From assembly GCA_963763365.1 (NCBI GenBank), contig CAVXOE010000009.1:124001-188000 (forward strand): a stretch of DNA of 64,000 nt, written 5' to 3'. A program made the position numbers and the translations under genes. This document shows, in pieces, positions 8,838 to 17,993 of the stretch. This DNA comes from VAZQ01 sp963763365. Lineage in GTDB: Bacteria > Pseudomonadota > Alphaproteobacteria > Rhizobiales > Xanthobacteraceae. The notes under the pieces were generated by a model. It did no database searches. It saw nothing but the letters and a program-made list of their open reading frames with translations, and was not told where the DNA came from. Numbering within the stretch: position 1 is the stretch's first letter; every line of letters starts with the position of its first letter.

Positions 8838-9830
8838 CTACACCTTCGATATCTCGAACATCGACGGGTGGAACAACTCCTCGACGGTGACCTTGCGCTC
8901 GATCAGCCCCTGCTCGTACGCATACTGCGTGAGCGCCGCAATCTCCCGCATGTTCTCGTGGATGCCGTAGGGCCAGAAGTCCTTGCCCATCAGCGCCATG
9001 GTGTCCTGCGTCTCAGGGATGAGCCAGGGCAAGGTCACCATCAGCGCGTTCACGTCGAGCAAGTCGATCATGGCGAGATCCTTCGCCTCGCAGAACGCCT
9101 TGTAGACCGAGGTCGGCAGCCAGGGATATTTCTCGACCAGTTCCTTCTTGATGCCGACGAGGTGCATCAACGGGAACAGCTTCGTCTTTTTCCAATAGGC
9201 TTGTTCGGCCGCGCGGGTATCGGGAAACAGCCGCCGGATATGCGGCTCGCCGCGCAGGAACGACGACGGCCCGCGCGCCGTGAACAGCGCGTCGAGTTCG
9301 CCATCGCGCAGCATGCCGACCAGCGTCTTGTCCTTCGGGATCGATTGCAGGTCGAGGCCGGGAATCGGCTTGAGCGGCGTGCGCTCGTCCCGCCCCGCCT
9401 CCTCCTGGCCGCCGCTGCGCCAGTGAATATCCGTGGGCTTAACACCGTATTCGTGCTGCATCATGCCGCGCATCCAGACCACCGCGGTGATCTGATATTC
9501 CGGCAGGCCGACGCGTTTGCCGCGCAGGTCTTCGGGCTTCTCGATGCCGGCGTCGGCTCGTACGTAGATGCCGGAATGCCGGAACAGCCGCGACACGAAG
9601 GCCGGAATGCCGACATAGGCCGAGGTGCCGGCCGCGACGGTGCGGATGTAGCTACTGAACGACAGCTCGGAGACGTCGAATTCCTGATACTTGAAGGCGC
9701 GGAAGAAAATCTCCTCCGGATAGAGCGGCAGGTAGGTCGTGGCACAGCCCTCGACCTTGACGCGGCCATCGCGGATCGCGCGGCAGCGATCGTAGTTGCC
9801 GCACGCGATGGTTATCGGCACCTCGACCAT
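8838..9830 (-). CDS. 4,5-dihydroxyphthalate decarboxylase-like protein (periplasmic-binding fold, no signal peptide)
   Basis: The 330-residue product (MVEVPITIACGNYDRCRAI) resembles Pht5-type 4,5-dihydroxyphthalate decarboxylases, which convert 4,5-dihydroxyphthalate to protocatechuate and share the type-II periplasmic-binding fold. Segments such as LSFSSYIRTVAAGTSAYVGI, SGIYVRADAGIEKPEDLRGK and VGLPEYQITAVVWMRG are typical. No signal peptide is present, which argues for a cytosolic enzyme rather than a transporter component. The start at 9830 avoids a 92-codon extension that runs through the family B repeat. An extradiol dioxygenase gene is transcribed divergently, consistent with cleavage of the resulting catechol. 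Confidence 0.75.
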   Translation of the reverse strand: MVEVPITIACGNYDRCRAIRDGRVKVEGCATTYLPLYPEEIFFRAFKYQEFDVSELSFSSYIRTVAAGTSAYVGIPAFVSRLFRHSGIYVRADAGIEKPEDLRGKRVGLPEYQITAVVWMRGMMQHEYGVKPTDIHWRSGGQEEAGRDERTPLKPIPGLDLQSIPKDKTLVGMLRDGELDALFTARGPSSFLRGEPHIRRLFPDTRAAEQAYWKKTKLFPLMHLVGIKKELVEKYPWLPTSVYKAFCEAKDLAMIDLLDVNALMVTLPWLIPETQDTMALMGKDFWPYGIHENMREIAALTQYAYEQGLIERKVTVEELFHPSMFEISKV

Positions 9831-9865
9831 GAGCGTTCCTCGTGTAGACTCGCTACGCTCCCTCC

Positions 9866-9932
9866 GGTCATCCCCGCGAAAGCGGGGACCCATCTTTCCG
9901 CAGACTGGATTCCCGCTTGCGCGGGAATGACC
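9866..9932. repeat. Dispersed palindromic repeat, family B (copy 2)
   Basis: It has the same paired hairpins as at 920-996 (CCCGCGAAAGCGGG and CCCGCTTGCGCGGG), here starting GGTCATC and ending AATGACC. It sits in the divergent promoter region between the decarboxylase-like gene and the extradiol dioxygenase. Confidence 0.8.
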
Positions 9933-10117
9933 GAGGAGAGACCGTGCGATTGCGGCGATCCGTCGGTCCGCGAACGTACTGACCTCAAAGGATGCTGTGA
10001 AGCCCGCGATTGCGGGGTGCCGATGCCGGCCGCGCGCTTGTTGCAACCGCGATCGCGCGATAGCCTTGGCGCCAAATACACGTTTGGCGATTGACCGGCC
10101 GAGCAAGGAGACCCGCC

Positions 10118-11180
10118 ATGATGTCGACCGTGATCGGGGGCGCGATGCTGCCGCATGCCCCGCAGTTCTTCACCATGCCGGACACCGAGGACAAGACGGT
10201 TGTCGCCGCCGTCAAGAAGGTGGCGGCCGAGATCGGCGAAAAGCTGCGCGCCCACAAGCCCGACCTGTGGATCATCTTCTCCAACGACCACGCCGAACAG
10301 TTCTTCCACACCGCCTGCCCGCCGTTCACCGTGCATGTCGGCGGAGAAGCCACGGGCGAATTCGCCGGCCGGAAATTTCACTGGAAGGTGCCGAGCGAGA
10401 TCGGTTTCGAGATCGTGCGGGCAGCTCTATCGGCAGAACTTCGATCCGGCCTTCACGTCGACCGCCAAGATCGACTACGCCATCGGCATCCCGCTTACTC
10501 ACATTGGCCACACCGAGCCTGTGCTGCCGATCTACGTCAACGCGTATCTGCCGCCGCAGCCGACGATGGAGCGCTGCTACGCGTTCGGCCAGGCGGTGGC
10601 GCGCACCGTCACGGCGCTCGGGCTGAAGACGGTGATCCTGTCGAGCGGGGGCATGTCGCACTTCCCCGGCACCGACCGCTACTCCAACCCGGAACTCGCC
10701 TGGGACCGGCGGGTGCTGGAAAAGCTCAGCAACGGCAACCTCAAATCGCTGATCGGCTACGACGAGACCGAACTCGACGACACCGGCAATATCGAGCTGC
10801 GCTGCTGGGCCTGCGCGGCCGGCGCGCTGGGCGAGCGCAAGCCCGACGTCGTGTCGATGGACCCGAGCTGGCACCACAACTACGCCTCGCTCGGCTGGAC
10901 CGGTGGGCAGCGCGAGAGTGCGCACGCCGCGCATTACCCGTCGATCAAGCCGGAGCTTGTCGAGCTGACCTCGGCGCTGCACGAACTCGCGCATGATGCC
11001 GACAAGCGCGCCCAATACATGGCCGATGCCGGCGCCTACGCCGACCGGTTCACGCTGCCACCCGACCAGCGCGAGGCGCTGGTCAAGCTCGACCTGCCGG
11101 TCATCGTGAAGATGGGCGCGCATCCGCTGGTGCCGTTCCTGGCGCAGCTGCAGATTCAGCGGCTGCGCCCGCGGCAGTGA
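10118..11180 (+). pseudogene. LigB-family (class III) extradiol ring-cleavage dioxygenase, frameshifted
   Basis: LigB-type enzymes cleave protocatechuate or related catechols next to the hydroxyls with Fe(II). A good Shine-Dalgarno (AAGGAG) precedes the ATG at 10118. The product begins MMSTVIGGAMLPHAPQFFTM (metal-site His) and continues to FEIVR, then the frame is lost and resumes one frame over as QLYRQNFDPAFTSTAKIDYA. Later conserved parts are present: GIPLTHIGHTEPVLPIY, VILSSGGMSHFPG and a C-terminal PVIVKMGAHPLVPF. Removing one G from the GGG at 10419-10421 restores a 353-residue protein. With everything else intact, this is either a very recent mutation or a base-call error. Confidence 0.85.
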
Positions 11181-11503
11181 TCCGGAGGGGGAGCGGCGGG
11201 TGCTAATCTCCCCTTCTAACCCCCTGAATATATAGTAAATTTTGTCCTAACCCGGCAGCCGGCGGAGCGCCCGGTTCCCTACTTCAGCCTCAAACGGCTG
11301 GTTGAGTCCTGCTGTCGTGCGCAGCGCTCGATCGCGCTCGCACGCCATGTCCAGCGCGGGGATTGATGAGGGACCGCTGGCGCGCCTGTTGATCCATTGT
11401 CCGTCGTCTGCCCTTGGCTGAGCACCTTGGGTCCGCGGAGATTTGGGTCAGCCCGCCCGATCGGCGTTTGCGTCGGCTTCCCTCACCTGAGGCGGTGATC
11501 TAG
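11181..11503. other. Intergenic region, 323 bp, no gene seen
   Basis: There is a short AT-rich tract at about 11228-11248 and otherwise ordinary GC-rich sequence. No convincing open frame, RNA gene or long hairpin was seen. It should hold the promoter of the patatin gene. Confidence 0.5.
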
Positions 11504-12649
11504 GTGAGTGCGCGATCGGCTGTCAGGCTCTTAGCGGCGATCTGCATTACGATCGTGCTGCAGGCGTGCGCGACGATGATCCCGCGCGTGCCGCTCGGCT
11601 CGCTGGAGAGTGCGCAGGTCGCCGGAATACCGAATGCGCGCTTCTGGGGCGACGACCCGTCCCGCGCCCCGGTAGCGCGCGCCGCGGCGGCACGTCCGAT
11701 CACCATTCTCGCGCTGTCGGGCGGCGGCGCCGAGGGCGCCTATGGTGCGGGATTTCTCAAAGGCTGGTCGGAGACCGGGACCAGGCCGCGTTTCGACATC
11801 GTGACGGGCACCAGCGTCGGATCGCTGATGGCGCCGTTCGTATTCCTTGGTCCGGATTACGATGACGTCTTGGAAGCGATCTTCACCAGCGGCCTCGCGC
11901 AGGACCTGCTCCGCATCGACGGCGTGAACGTCATCTTCGGCGCCGGCGCCTACAAGTCCGAGCCGCTCAAGGAGCTGATCGCAAAATACGCCAATGCGGA
12001 ACTGCTCGATGCCATCGCGGTCGAATATCGCAAAGGCCGCATGCTGATGATCGCGACCACCAACCTCGATGCGCAGCGCACCATGATCTGGAACATGGGC
12101 GCGATCGCCGCGAGCGGCAGCCCGGAGCGGCTGTCGCTGTTCCGGACCGTGCTCGCCGCATCGGTGTCGATCCCAGGCGTGTTCGCGCCGACCTTCATCG
12201 ACGTGGTGGCGAATGGTGAACACTATTCGGAGATGCACGTCGACGGCGGCGTGACCTCGAACGTGGTGGCGGTGCCGGAGGGCATCATGACCGCCAAGAG
12301 TCTGAACGCCCCGTCCGGCTCGCGCGTCTACGTCGTGGTCAACGGCAAGCTCGCCCCGGACGCGGCGCTCACCAGCAACTCGACCATTCCGATCGTCGCC
12401 CGCTCGTTCTGGACGACCGTCAAGGCAAACACCAAGAACACGCTGATCGCAACCTACGATTTCTGCCGCCGCAACAACTGGGGCTTCTTCGTCACCGCGA
12501 TCGATGCCGGCCGCGCCATCGAGACGCAGAAGATCAATTTCGATACGGCGTACATGCAGGAGCTGTTCGCCTACGGCCTCGCCAAGGGCAGTTCGGGCCA
12601 CGGCTTCCAGACCTCGCTCGACGGCATGAAGGCGCGCGCCTCGCGGTGA
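11504..12649 (+). CDS. Patatin-like phospholipase, lipoprotein
   Basis: This is a Ser-Asp dyad acyl hydrolase. The N terminus has a lipoprotein signal with lipobox VLQAC (Cys22), so the enzyme is expected on the outer face of the inner membrane or in the outer membrane. The patatin core follows: oxyanion glycines GGGAEGAYGAGF (about 73-84), nucleophile Ser104 in GTSVGS, and the dyad aspartate Asp247 in HVDGGV. The GTG start at 11504 is required to include the signal. No neighbouring gene gives the substrate. Confidence 0.88.
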   Translation: MSARSAVRLLAAICITIVLQACATMIPRVPLGSLESAQVAGIPNARFWGDDPSRAPVARAAAARPITILALSGGGAEGAYGAGFLKGWSETGTRPRFDIVTGTSVGSLMAPFVFLGPDYDDVLEAIFTSGLAQDLLRIDGVNVIFGAGAYKSEPLKELIAKYANAELLDAIAVEYRKGRMLMIATTNLDAQRTMIWNMGAIAASGSPERLSLFRTVLAASVSIPGVFAPTFIDVVANGEHYSEMHVDGGVTSNVVAVPEGIMTAKSLNAPSGSRVYVVVNGKLAPDAALTSNSTIPIVARSFWTTVKANTKNTLIATYDFCRRNNWGFFVTAIDAGRAIETQKINFDTAYMQELFAYGLAKGSSGHGFQTSLDGMKARASR

Positions 12650-12759
12650 GGCGGGCGGGTGTCGGGGAGCGATTGGCGCCGACGACCCACACAGCGTCAC
12701 GGCCTCTTGCCGTCAATGAATGCGCGCATCGTCGGGATCTTGAAATTCCCGGGCTTTGA

Positions 12760-12772
12760 GCTACATTGTAGC
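12760..12772. promoter_or_regulatory. Candidate operator of the dinJ/yafQ operon
   Basis: A 13-bp inverted repeat GCTAC-ATT-GTAGC lies 18 bp upstream of the antitoxin start, just before the Shine-Dalgarno AAAGGA (12775-12780). Type II antitoxins of the RelB/DinJ family bind such palindromes to autorepress. The assignment is by position only. Confidence 0.5.
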
Positions 12773-12789
12773 CCAAAGGAAATTGAAAA

Positions 12790-13053
12790 ATGGCTGAAAA
12801 TTCAGTGGTCCGCGCCCGGATCGATGCACGCCTCAAGGAGGAAGCTGCCGCGGTGCTGGCGGCTATGGGGCTGACCGTGTCCGACGCTTTTCGCCTGATG
12901 ATGGTTCGCATCGCCAGGGACAAGGCGATGCCATTCGAGCCGCTGGTGCCCAACGCCGAAACTATCGAGGCGATCAAGGCCGCTCGCCGCGGCGAACTTG
13001 TATCCGTCGGTTCGACGGACGAGTTGGTCGCGAGCCTGAATGCGGACGATTAG
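12790..13053 (+). CDS. dinJ: Type II antitoxin, RelB/DinJ family
   Basis: The 87-residue protein begins with the ribbon-helix-helix pattern of the family (VVRARIDARLKEEAAAVLAA, GLTVSDAFRLMMVRIAR), which binds operator DNA as a dimer. The C-terminal part (PNAETIEAIKAARRGELVSV) is the toxin-wrapping tail. Its end overlaps the toxin start by 14 nt, so the toxin is made only after antitoxin translation. It is preceded by an inverted repeat suited to autoregulation. Confidence 0.9.
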   Translation: MAENSVVRARIDARLKEEAAAVLAAMGLTVSDAFRLMMVRIARDKAMPFEPLVPNAETIEAIKAARRGELVSVGSTDELVASLNADD

Positions 13054-13321
13054 CTACACCAACCGCTTCAAGCGCGACTACAAGCGCGAGAAGGCAGGGC
13101 GGCATGGCAGGACGCTCGATGCCGATCTCGCGCAAACCATCGACATGCTGAAGGCGGACACACCGCTGCCGCGCCGATATTTCGATCATCCGCTGTCCGG
13201 CGAATGGAAGGATTGTCGCGATTGCCACGTCAAGCCGGACCTGATCTTAATCTACCGGAAGCCGGACGAGAACACGCTGGAACTCGTGCGATTGGGTTCG
13301 CACAGCGAGCTCGGATTGTGA
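13040..13321 (+). CDS. yafQ: Type II toxin, YafQ family mRNA interferase
   Basis: YafQ is a RelE-fold endoribonuclease that cuts mRNA in the ribosomal A site. The 93-residue product keeps the residues used in the E. coli enzyme: His50 in FDHPLSGEW, His63 and Asp67 in CHVKPDLILIY, and His88 near the C terminus in RLGSHSELG. No truncation or frameshift is seen, so the toxin is probably active. It overlaps the DinJ-type antitoxin gene. Confidence 0.92.
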   Translation: MRTISYTNRFKRDYKREKAGRHGRTLDADLAQTIDMLKADTPLPRRYFDHPLSGEWKDCRDCHVKPDLILIYRKPDENTLELVRLGSHSELGL

Positions 13322-13392
13322 GCGTGCGAGCATCGCGGCTCGGACAGAGCGCAAGCGACATCCGGGTCAACAGTTCCGCTTGTCAATATGGC

Positions 13393-13493
13393 TCCCGGAT
13401 TTCGCTTCCGCTCAATCCGGGCTACGCTTGTTATTTGGCTAAACGGAGCGAGGCGCCGTAGGGTGGGTTAGGCGCGGAGCGCCGTAACCCACC
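13393..13493. repeat. Two adjacent common palindromic repeats downstream of yafQ
   Basis: The first unit at 13393-13426 is CTCCCGGATT ... AATCCGGGCTACG, an inverted repeat. The second, at 13458-13493, reads GTAGGGTGGGTTA ... GTAACCCACC around GGCGCGGAGCGCC. Both resemble repeats widely scattered in proteobacterial genomes. They lie between yafQ and the ispG stop codon and may end transcription from both sides. Confidence 0.7.
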
Positions 13494-13558
13494 GTTCAAC
13501 TTTGCACTGCTTTTGCACATTGCGGTCATCAGGTTACACTACACTTTTGTGAGCCTGC

Positions 13559-14815
13559 CTACTCCGCCGCCGTCCTGCCCGCCCCGCCGTGGCCGAACCG
13601 GCGCTCGATATAGTCGATCACCATCTGCTTGAAGTCGGCGGCGACGGTCGGGCCGCGCAGCGTGACCGATTTCTTGCCGTCGATGAACACCGGCGCGGCC
13701 GGCGTCTCGCCGGTGCCGGGGAGCGAGATGCCGATGTCGGCGTGCTTGCTCTCGCCCGGCCCATTCACGATGCAGCCCATCACCGCGACGTTGAGCGTCT
13801 CGACGCCGGGATATTGCTTCTTCCAGGCCGGCATCGACTCGTGGATGAAGCTCTGGATGTCGCGCGCCAACTCCTGGAACGTGGTCGAGGTGGTGCGGCC
13901 GCAGCCCGGACAGGCGGCAACGAGCGGCACGAACACCCGGAAGCCCATGGTCTGGAGGATTTCCTGCGCGACCTTCACCTCGAGCGTGCGGTCGCCGCCG
14001 GGCTCGGGCGTCAGTGAAATTCGGATGGTGTCGCCGATGCCCTGCTGCAGCAGCACCGAGAGCGCAGCCGACGACGCGACGATGCCCTTCGATCCCATGC
14101 CGGCTTCGGTCAGCCCGAGGTGGATCGCATAGTCGGAGCGCTTGGCGAGGTCCATGTAGACGGCGATCAGGTCCTGCACCGCCGACACCTTGGCGGACAG
14201 GATGATCTTGTCCCGGCCAAGTCCGATTTCCTCGGCGCGCTGCGCCGACAGCAGCGCCGACTGCACCATGGCCTCGCGCGTCACCGCGCGCGCCTCCATC
14301 GGATTGGCGGCGCGCGAATTCTGGTCCATCAGGTGGGTGAGCAGTTCCTGATCGAGCGAGCCCCAGTTGGCGCCGATGCGCACCGGCTTGTCGTGCTTGA
14401 TCGCCATCTCGACGATGGCGCTGAACTGCCGGTCCTTCTTGTCCTTGAAGCCGACATTGCCGGGATTGATGCGGTACTTGTCGAGCGCCTCCGCGCAGGC
14501 CGGATGATCGGCGAGAAGCTTGTGTCCGATATAGTGGAAGTCGCCGACGATCGGCACGTCGACGCCCATTTTTAAGAGCCGTTCCTTGATGTGCGGCACC
14601 GCTGCCGCGGCTTCGTCGCGGTCGACCGTGATGCGAACGATCTCGGAGCCCGCGCGGTGGAGGGCGGCGACCTGGCGCGCGGTGCCTTCAACGTCGGCGG
14701 TGTCGGTATTGGTCATCGACTGCACCACGACCGGCGCGCCGCCCCCGACCGTCACCTGGCCGACCTGGACGGGCACCGCTCTGCGTCGCGGAAGTGGCTC
14801 TGCCGCCGTGGACAT
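13559..14815 (-). CDS. ispG: 4-hydroxy-3-methylbut-2-en-1-yl diphosphate synthase (flavodoxin) IspG
   Basis: IspG carries out the penultimate step of the MEP isoprenoid pathway, converting MEcPP to HMBPP with a [4Fe-4S] cluster. The N-terminal TIM-barrel part is clear (VVVQSMTNTDTADVEGT, RINPGNVGFKDKK, RIGANWGSLDQELL). The cluster ligands are Cys302 and Cys305 in ACPGCGRTTS, Cys348 in VMGCIVNGPGE, and the following Glu. The length of 418 residues is typical of the two-domain bacterial form. Confidence 0.96.
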   Translation of the reverse strand: MSTAAEPLPRRRAVPVQVGQVTVGGGAPVVVQSMTNTDTADVEGTARQVAALHRAGSEIVRITVDRDEAAAAVPHIKERLLKMGVDVPIVGDFHYIGHKLLADHPACAEALDKYRINPGNVGFKDKKDRQFSAIVEMAIKHDKPVRIGANWGSLDQELLTHLMDQNSRAANPMEARAVTREAMVQSALLSAQRAEEIGLGRDKIILSAKVSAVQDLIAVYMDLAKRSDYAIHLGLTEAGMGSKGIVASSAALSVLLQQGIGDTIRISLTPEPGGDRTLEVKVAQEILQTMGFRVFVPLVAACPGCGRTTSTTFQELARDIQSFIHESMPAWKKQYPGVETLNVAVMGCIVNGPGESKHADIGISLPGTGETPAAPVFIDGKKSVTLRGPTVAADFKQMVIDYIERRFGHGGAGRTAAE

Positions 14816-14953
14816 CGGTTTCTCCCTGAGCCTTTCAGGTGCCAGAGGCGGCCCGCGCCGTCAACGCCGGGCCGCGACTAGAACCGCAGCCTGCCGGCCG
14901 GCAAAAATCGTTCATTTCTGCCCCCTCCAGGGTACACTCTCGGCGCGATTTAT

Positions 14954-15724
14954 GTGATGTTTATTCAACCGTTTACGGCCGATGGCCGGTCCGCTGGGAT
15001 ACCGATGACACAAGCCGACACCATGACGGTGACGTTCCGCTGCCCGCCGGAACTGGAGGCCGTGCTGCCGCGGCCGGTGCCGGCCGTGCTCGGGCTGCCG
15101 GACTGGTTCAAGGACATGCCGCAGAAGGCGTTCAGCGCGCTCCTCCACGAGGAGCAACTCACGGTCAAGAAGTGCCCGCCGTTCATCGACGCGATGACGT
15201 ACGGCTTCCTCATTCCGCTGGTCGCCGACCTCAGGGTCGAGCGCGGCAAACTCTCCTGGGACCGCGAGGTGCCGGGTGGCGCGTTCTCGAACTACTCCCG
15301 TTCGCCGATCGACTTTCATGACGCCAATCAGGTGGCCGGTACGCCGCTCCATGACGACGACCGCTTCATCATCAAGTTCAACAATTTCTGGACCATCGGG
15401 CTGCCAGCGGGCCATTCGCTGTTCATCACCCATCCGGTCAACCGGCACGATCTGCCGTTCGTCACGCTGACCGGACTGGTCGATGCCGACCGCTATTGCG
15501 ACAACTTCATCCACTTTCCGGCACGCTGGCGCGATCCCGGTTTCAGCGGCGTCCTCCCCAAGGGCACGCCGGTCGCACAATGCCTGCCGATCAAACGCGA
15601 AAATTGGGTCGCCCAGTTCGGCACGATCACGGGTGAGGCTTCGGAGCGGCTGCACGAGACCGCGGGTCTCATTGCTCGGGAGCCCGGCACCTATCGCCGG
15701 CGCTTCCGCGCGCCGAAGCGATAG
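14954..15724 (+). CDS. Conserved hypothetical protein
   Basis: The 256-residue product (or 239 residues if ATG 15005, MTQADTMTVTF, is used) has no signal peptide or membrane segment. It is rich in aromatic residues and Pro, with short blocks such as LGLPDWFKDMPQKAF, PPFIDAMTYGFLIPL, FNNFWTIGLPAGHSLFITHP and HFPARWRDPGF. This pattern recurs in uncharacterised proteins of Hyphomicrobiales and in phage-like contexts, and I cannot assign a function. Codon use looks normal for the window. It is divergent from ispG. Confidence 0.75.
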   Translation: MMFIQPFTADGRSAGIPMTQADTMTVTFRCPPELEAVLPRPVPAVLGLPDWFKDMPQKAFSALLHEEQLTVKKCPPFIDAMTYGFLIPLVADLRVERGKLSWDREVPGGAFSNYSRSPIDFHDANQVAGTPLHDDDRFIIKFNNFWTIGLPAGHSLFITHPVNRHDLPFVTLTGLVDADRYCDNFIHFPARWRDPGFSGVLPKGTPVAQCLPIKRENWVAQFGTITGEASERLHETAGLIAREPGTYRRRFRAPKR

Positions 15725-15848
15725 CCGCCCACTTCGACTACGGCCGTTTATACAACGCGGCGGGACAGGCGCGACGCTGTGCGGGCTCTTGAACCCTCAG
15801 GCCAGCCGGCACATCTGATAGATGCTCTCCAGAACCATGGGATATGTC

Positions 15849-16241
15849 ATGAGCCTTCGCCACAAGATCGCATTGACCACCCTCGCCCTCACGTTTGCCG
15901 CTACCGCGCCCGCCTGGTCGCAGAAGCTGCCGAAGGGGCTCGATCCGGACAATGACGGCACCGTGGATCTCGCCGAGGCGAAGGACGCAGCGACGAAGCT
16001 GTTCGAAAAGCTCGACAAGGATCATGATGGCACGCTCGATCTGAAGGAATTGCGCGGCCGCGTGACGGCGAAGGAATTCACCGACGCCGATCCCGACAAG
16101 GACGGCACGCTCGATAAGAGCGAGTTTCTCGCCATCGTCGAGAAGCGCTTCACCGCGGCCAATCCGGACAACGACAGCACGATCGACGCCAAGGAATTGA
16201 ACAGCGCCGCCGGCAAATCGCTCGCCAAGCTGCTGAAGTAA
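15849..16241 (+). CDS. Exported EF-hand calcium-binding protein
   Basis: The start at 15849 (MSLRHKIALTTLALTF) gives a clean Sec signal peptide ending near APAWSQ. The mature part holds four 12-residue EF-hand-like loops: DPDNDGTVDLAE, DKDHDGTLDLKE, DPDKDGTLDKSE and NPDNDSTIDAKE. The first three have the canonical Asp/Asn/Asp...Glu ligands; the fourth has Ser where Gly is usual. It is likely a periplasmic calcium sensor or buffer of 130 residues. No partner gene is adjacent. Confidence 0.88.
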   Translation: MSLRHKIALTTLALTFAATAPAWSQKLPKGLDPDNDGTVDLAEAKDAATKLFEKLDKDHDGTLDLKELRGRVTAKEFTDADPDKDGTLDKSEFLAIVEKRFTAANPDNDSTIDAKELNSAAGKSLAKLLK

Positions 16242-16283
16242 CTCGCATGAGACGCGCCGCGATCCGCGGCGGTCCTAATTGCG

Positions 16284-16306
16284 CCCTCTCCCCTGGCGGG
16301 AGAGGG
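16284..16306. terminator. Stem-loop after the EF-hand gene
   Basis: A perfect 9-bp stem (CCCTCTCCC / GGGAGAGGG) with a 5-nt loop lies 42 bp after the stop codon. There is no U-tract. This sequence type is also a common REP in related genomes, so it may be a repeat acting as terminator. Confidence 0.55.
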
Positions 16307-16337
16307 CATAGCAACTGCGCTCTACGCACGCGGCACG

Positions 16338-17993
16338 GTGAACGCTGCGAGTTCTGACACGTCGTCGCTGCGATCGAGCGACCAGATGGCGTCGATCATG
16401 GGTGACGCCGGCGCGGTGCAGCATTGCGTTGGCTTCCAGTTGATTGGGTCGTCAGCATCTTCCGGCCGAAGCTGCATCCGCAAGTCAGACTTCGTTCAGG
16501 ACCTTACCGTAGTGTCGTCGGTTCGACATGCGAATGACATTGGACCGGTCTGCCTCGTGAAAGCGCCCTCGGTTCCGCGGTTCTCCGAGTTGCAGCTCCT
16601 GCTCGAGTCTGCGCGCGGCGAACTGGTGCGCGCCTTCGTCCGCGAGGCGGCGCTCACCGAGAGCGTTCCCGGGCCCATCGCGAGCCTGATCGCGGACGAC
16701 ACCGTCCAGGCCTGGATGGCGCTCTGCGCCTTGGGATCGGGCTGCGACCGCGCCCGCATCACCCTTGTGTGTTCTCGTCGGGAGGTCCGGAGCAGAATTC
16801 TGCTGCACGGCCATTCTCGCTTCTCGAACGTCGCGGCATCGCTCGCCGAGCGCATCCGGCGCGACGCGGGGATCTCCTGCCACGAGCATGGCATCGACGG
16901 ATGGGAGGTCAGCCTTCACCGCAGTCTGACCGCGAACGACGAACCGCCGCCGTCCGCGGCCGAGACGCTGTTGTCGACGCCGGCCGTCCCGGCGGCGGCG
17001 CGCGACTATCTGGTCGACCTGCCGAAGCAAAGCGATGCGGCGGCGATCGCGCGCTGCTTCCTCGAAGTCTACGGCCATCACTACGTGCACCCGGAGGTGT
17101 TCTCGACACACCGCTACTGGGACAAGGTCGAGAGCGGCGAGCTTGTTCCGGCAGTGGCGCGCGACGACAAGGGCGAGGTGATCGGCCACGTCGCACTTGA
17201 GCGCGAGCCCGGAGCGCTGGTGGCGGAACGTGGCGAGGCCGTCGTGCTGTCGGCTTTCCGCGGCCATCATCTGCTCGAACGCATGACCGAGCGCCTCTCC
17301 GAGGAGGCGCCCAAGCGCGGGCTGCACGGAATCTATGCCGAGCCGCTCACGGTTCACACCTTCTCACAGCGCAACGACGAGCGCGCCGGCATGCCGGTCT
17401 GCGCCGTGCTGCTCGGCGCCAACCCCGAGAGCTTCCGGCCCAAGGATGTGCCTTGTCCGACCGCGGGGCAACGTCAAAGCTACCTGCGCACCTTCCGTTT
17501 CGTGCAGCCGCCTGCCGTGCGCACGATCCATGCCCCCGCTCCCTATCAGGCGATGCTGCGCAAGATCTACGCGAGCCTCGGTGTGACCGTGTCGATCGCT
17601 GCCCCGGCTGACGTAGCCGCGCCCGAGTCGCACACCAGCATCAAGGTGAACGATCGCGGCTACGGCGTGATCCATTTCGAGCGGATCGGCCCGGAGGCCG
17701 CCATCGAGCTCAGCCAGGCGCTGCGCGACGTGCGGGCGCTGGGTGCCAGCTCCGTGCAACTCTCCGCACCGGTCGGCGATCCAGGCCTTCCGCTCCTGAC
17801 GGATGCCGCCCGCGGTCTCGGCTTTTTCTTTTGCGGCTTGGGGCCTGCCTTCGCCGACGGCGCAGACACTTTCCTGCTGCAGTCGCTGAGCGAGCCGCTG
17901 GATACCGGAAAACTTCAGTTGTTCACCGACCTGGCGAAAGAGCTGGTGGCCTTCATCGATCGCGATCGGGCCGCGACAGCGCAGAAGATTTGA
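16338..17993 (+). CDS. Large GNAT-like protein with a possible degenerate N-terminal kinase-like domain
   Basis: The 551-residue product has no signal peptide. The first 60 residues are of low complexity, and a start at one of the internal ATGs (16386 or 16401) is possible. Residues about 75-195 (LQLLLESARGELVRAFVREA to GWEVSLHRSL) are weakly reminiscent of a RsbW-like histidine-kinase-type ATPase. Residues about 220-380 look like an acetyltransferase: AIARCFLEVYGHHYVHPEVF, GEVIGHVALE, AVVLSAFRGHHLLERMTERL. A further alpha/beta part follows to the end. The substrate is unknown, and the domain reading is inference from pattern only. Confidence 0.65.
   Translation: MNAASSDTSSLRSSDQMASIMGDAGAVQHCVGFQLIGSSASSGRSCIRKSDFVQDLTVVSSVRHANDIGPVCLVKAPSVPRFSELQLLLESARGELVRAFVREAALTESVPGPIASLIADDTVQAWMALCALGSGCDRARITLVCSRREVRSRILLHGHSRFSNVAASLAERIRRDAGISCHEHGIDGWEVSLHRSLTANDEPPPSAAETLLSTPAVPAAARDYLVDLPKQSDAAAIARCFLEVYGHHYVHPEVFSTHRYWDKVESGELVPAVARDDKGEVIGHVALEREPGALVAERGEAVVLSAFRGHHLLERMTERLSEEAPKRGLHGIYAEPLTVHTFSQRNDERAGMPVCAVLLGANPESFRPKDVPCPTAGQRQSYLRTFRFVQPPAVRTIHAPAPYQAMLRKIYASLGVTVSIAAPADVAAPESHTSIKVNDRGYGVIHFERIGPEAAIELSQALRDVRALGASSVQLSAPVGDPGLPLLTDAARGLGFFFCGLGPAFADGADTFLLQSLSEPLDTGKLQLFTDLAKELVAFIDRDRAATAQKI

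Noticed and set aside
11504..12649. Patatin considered as a type VI or secreted effector
   Set aside because: No secretion system genes, immunity gene or delivery domain nearby; it has an ordinary lipoprotein signal.
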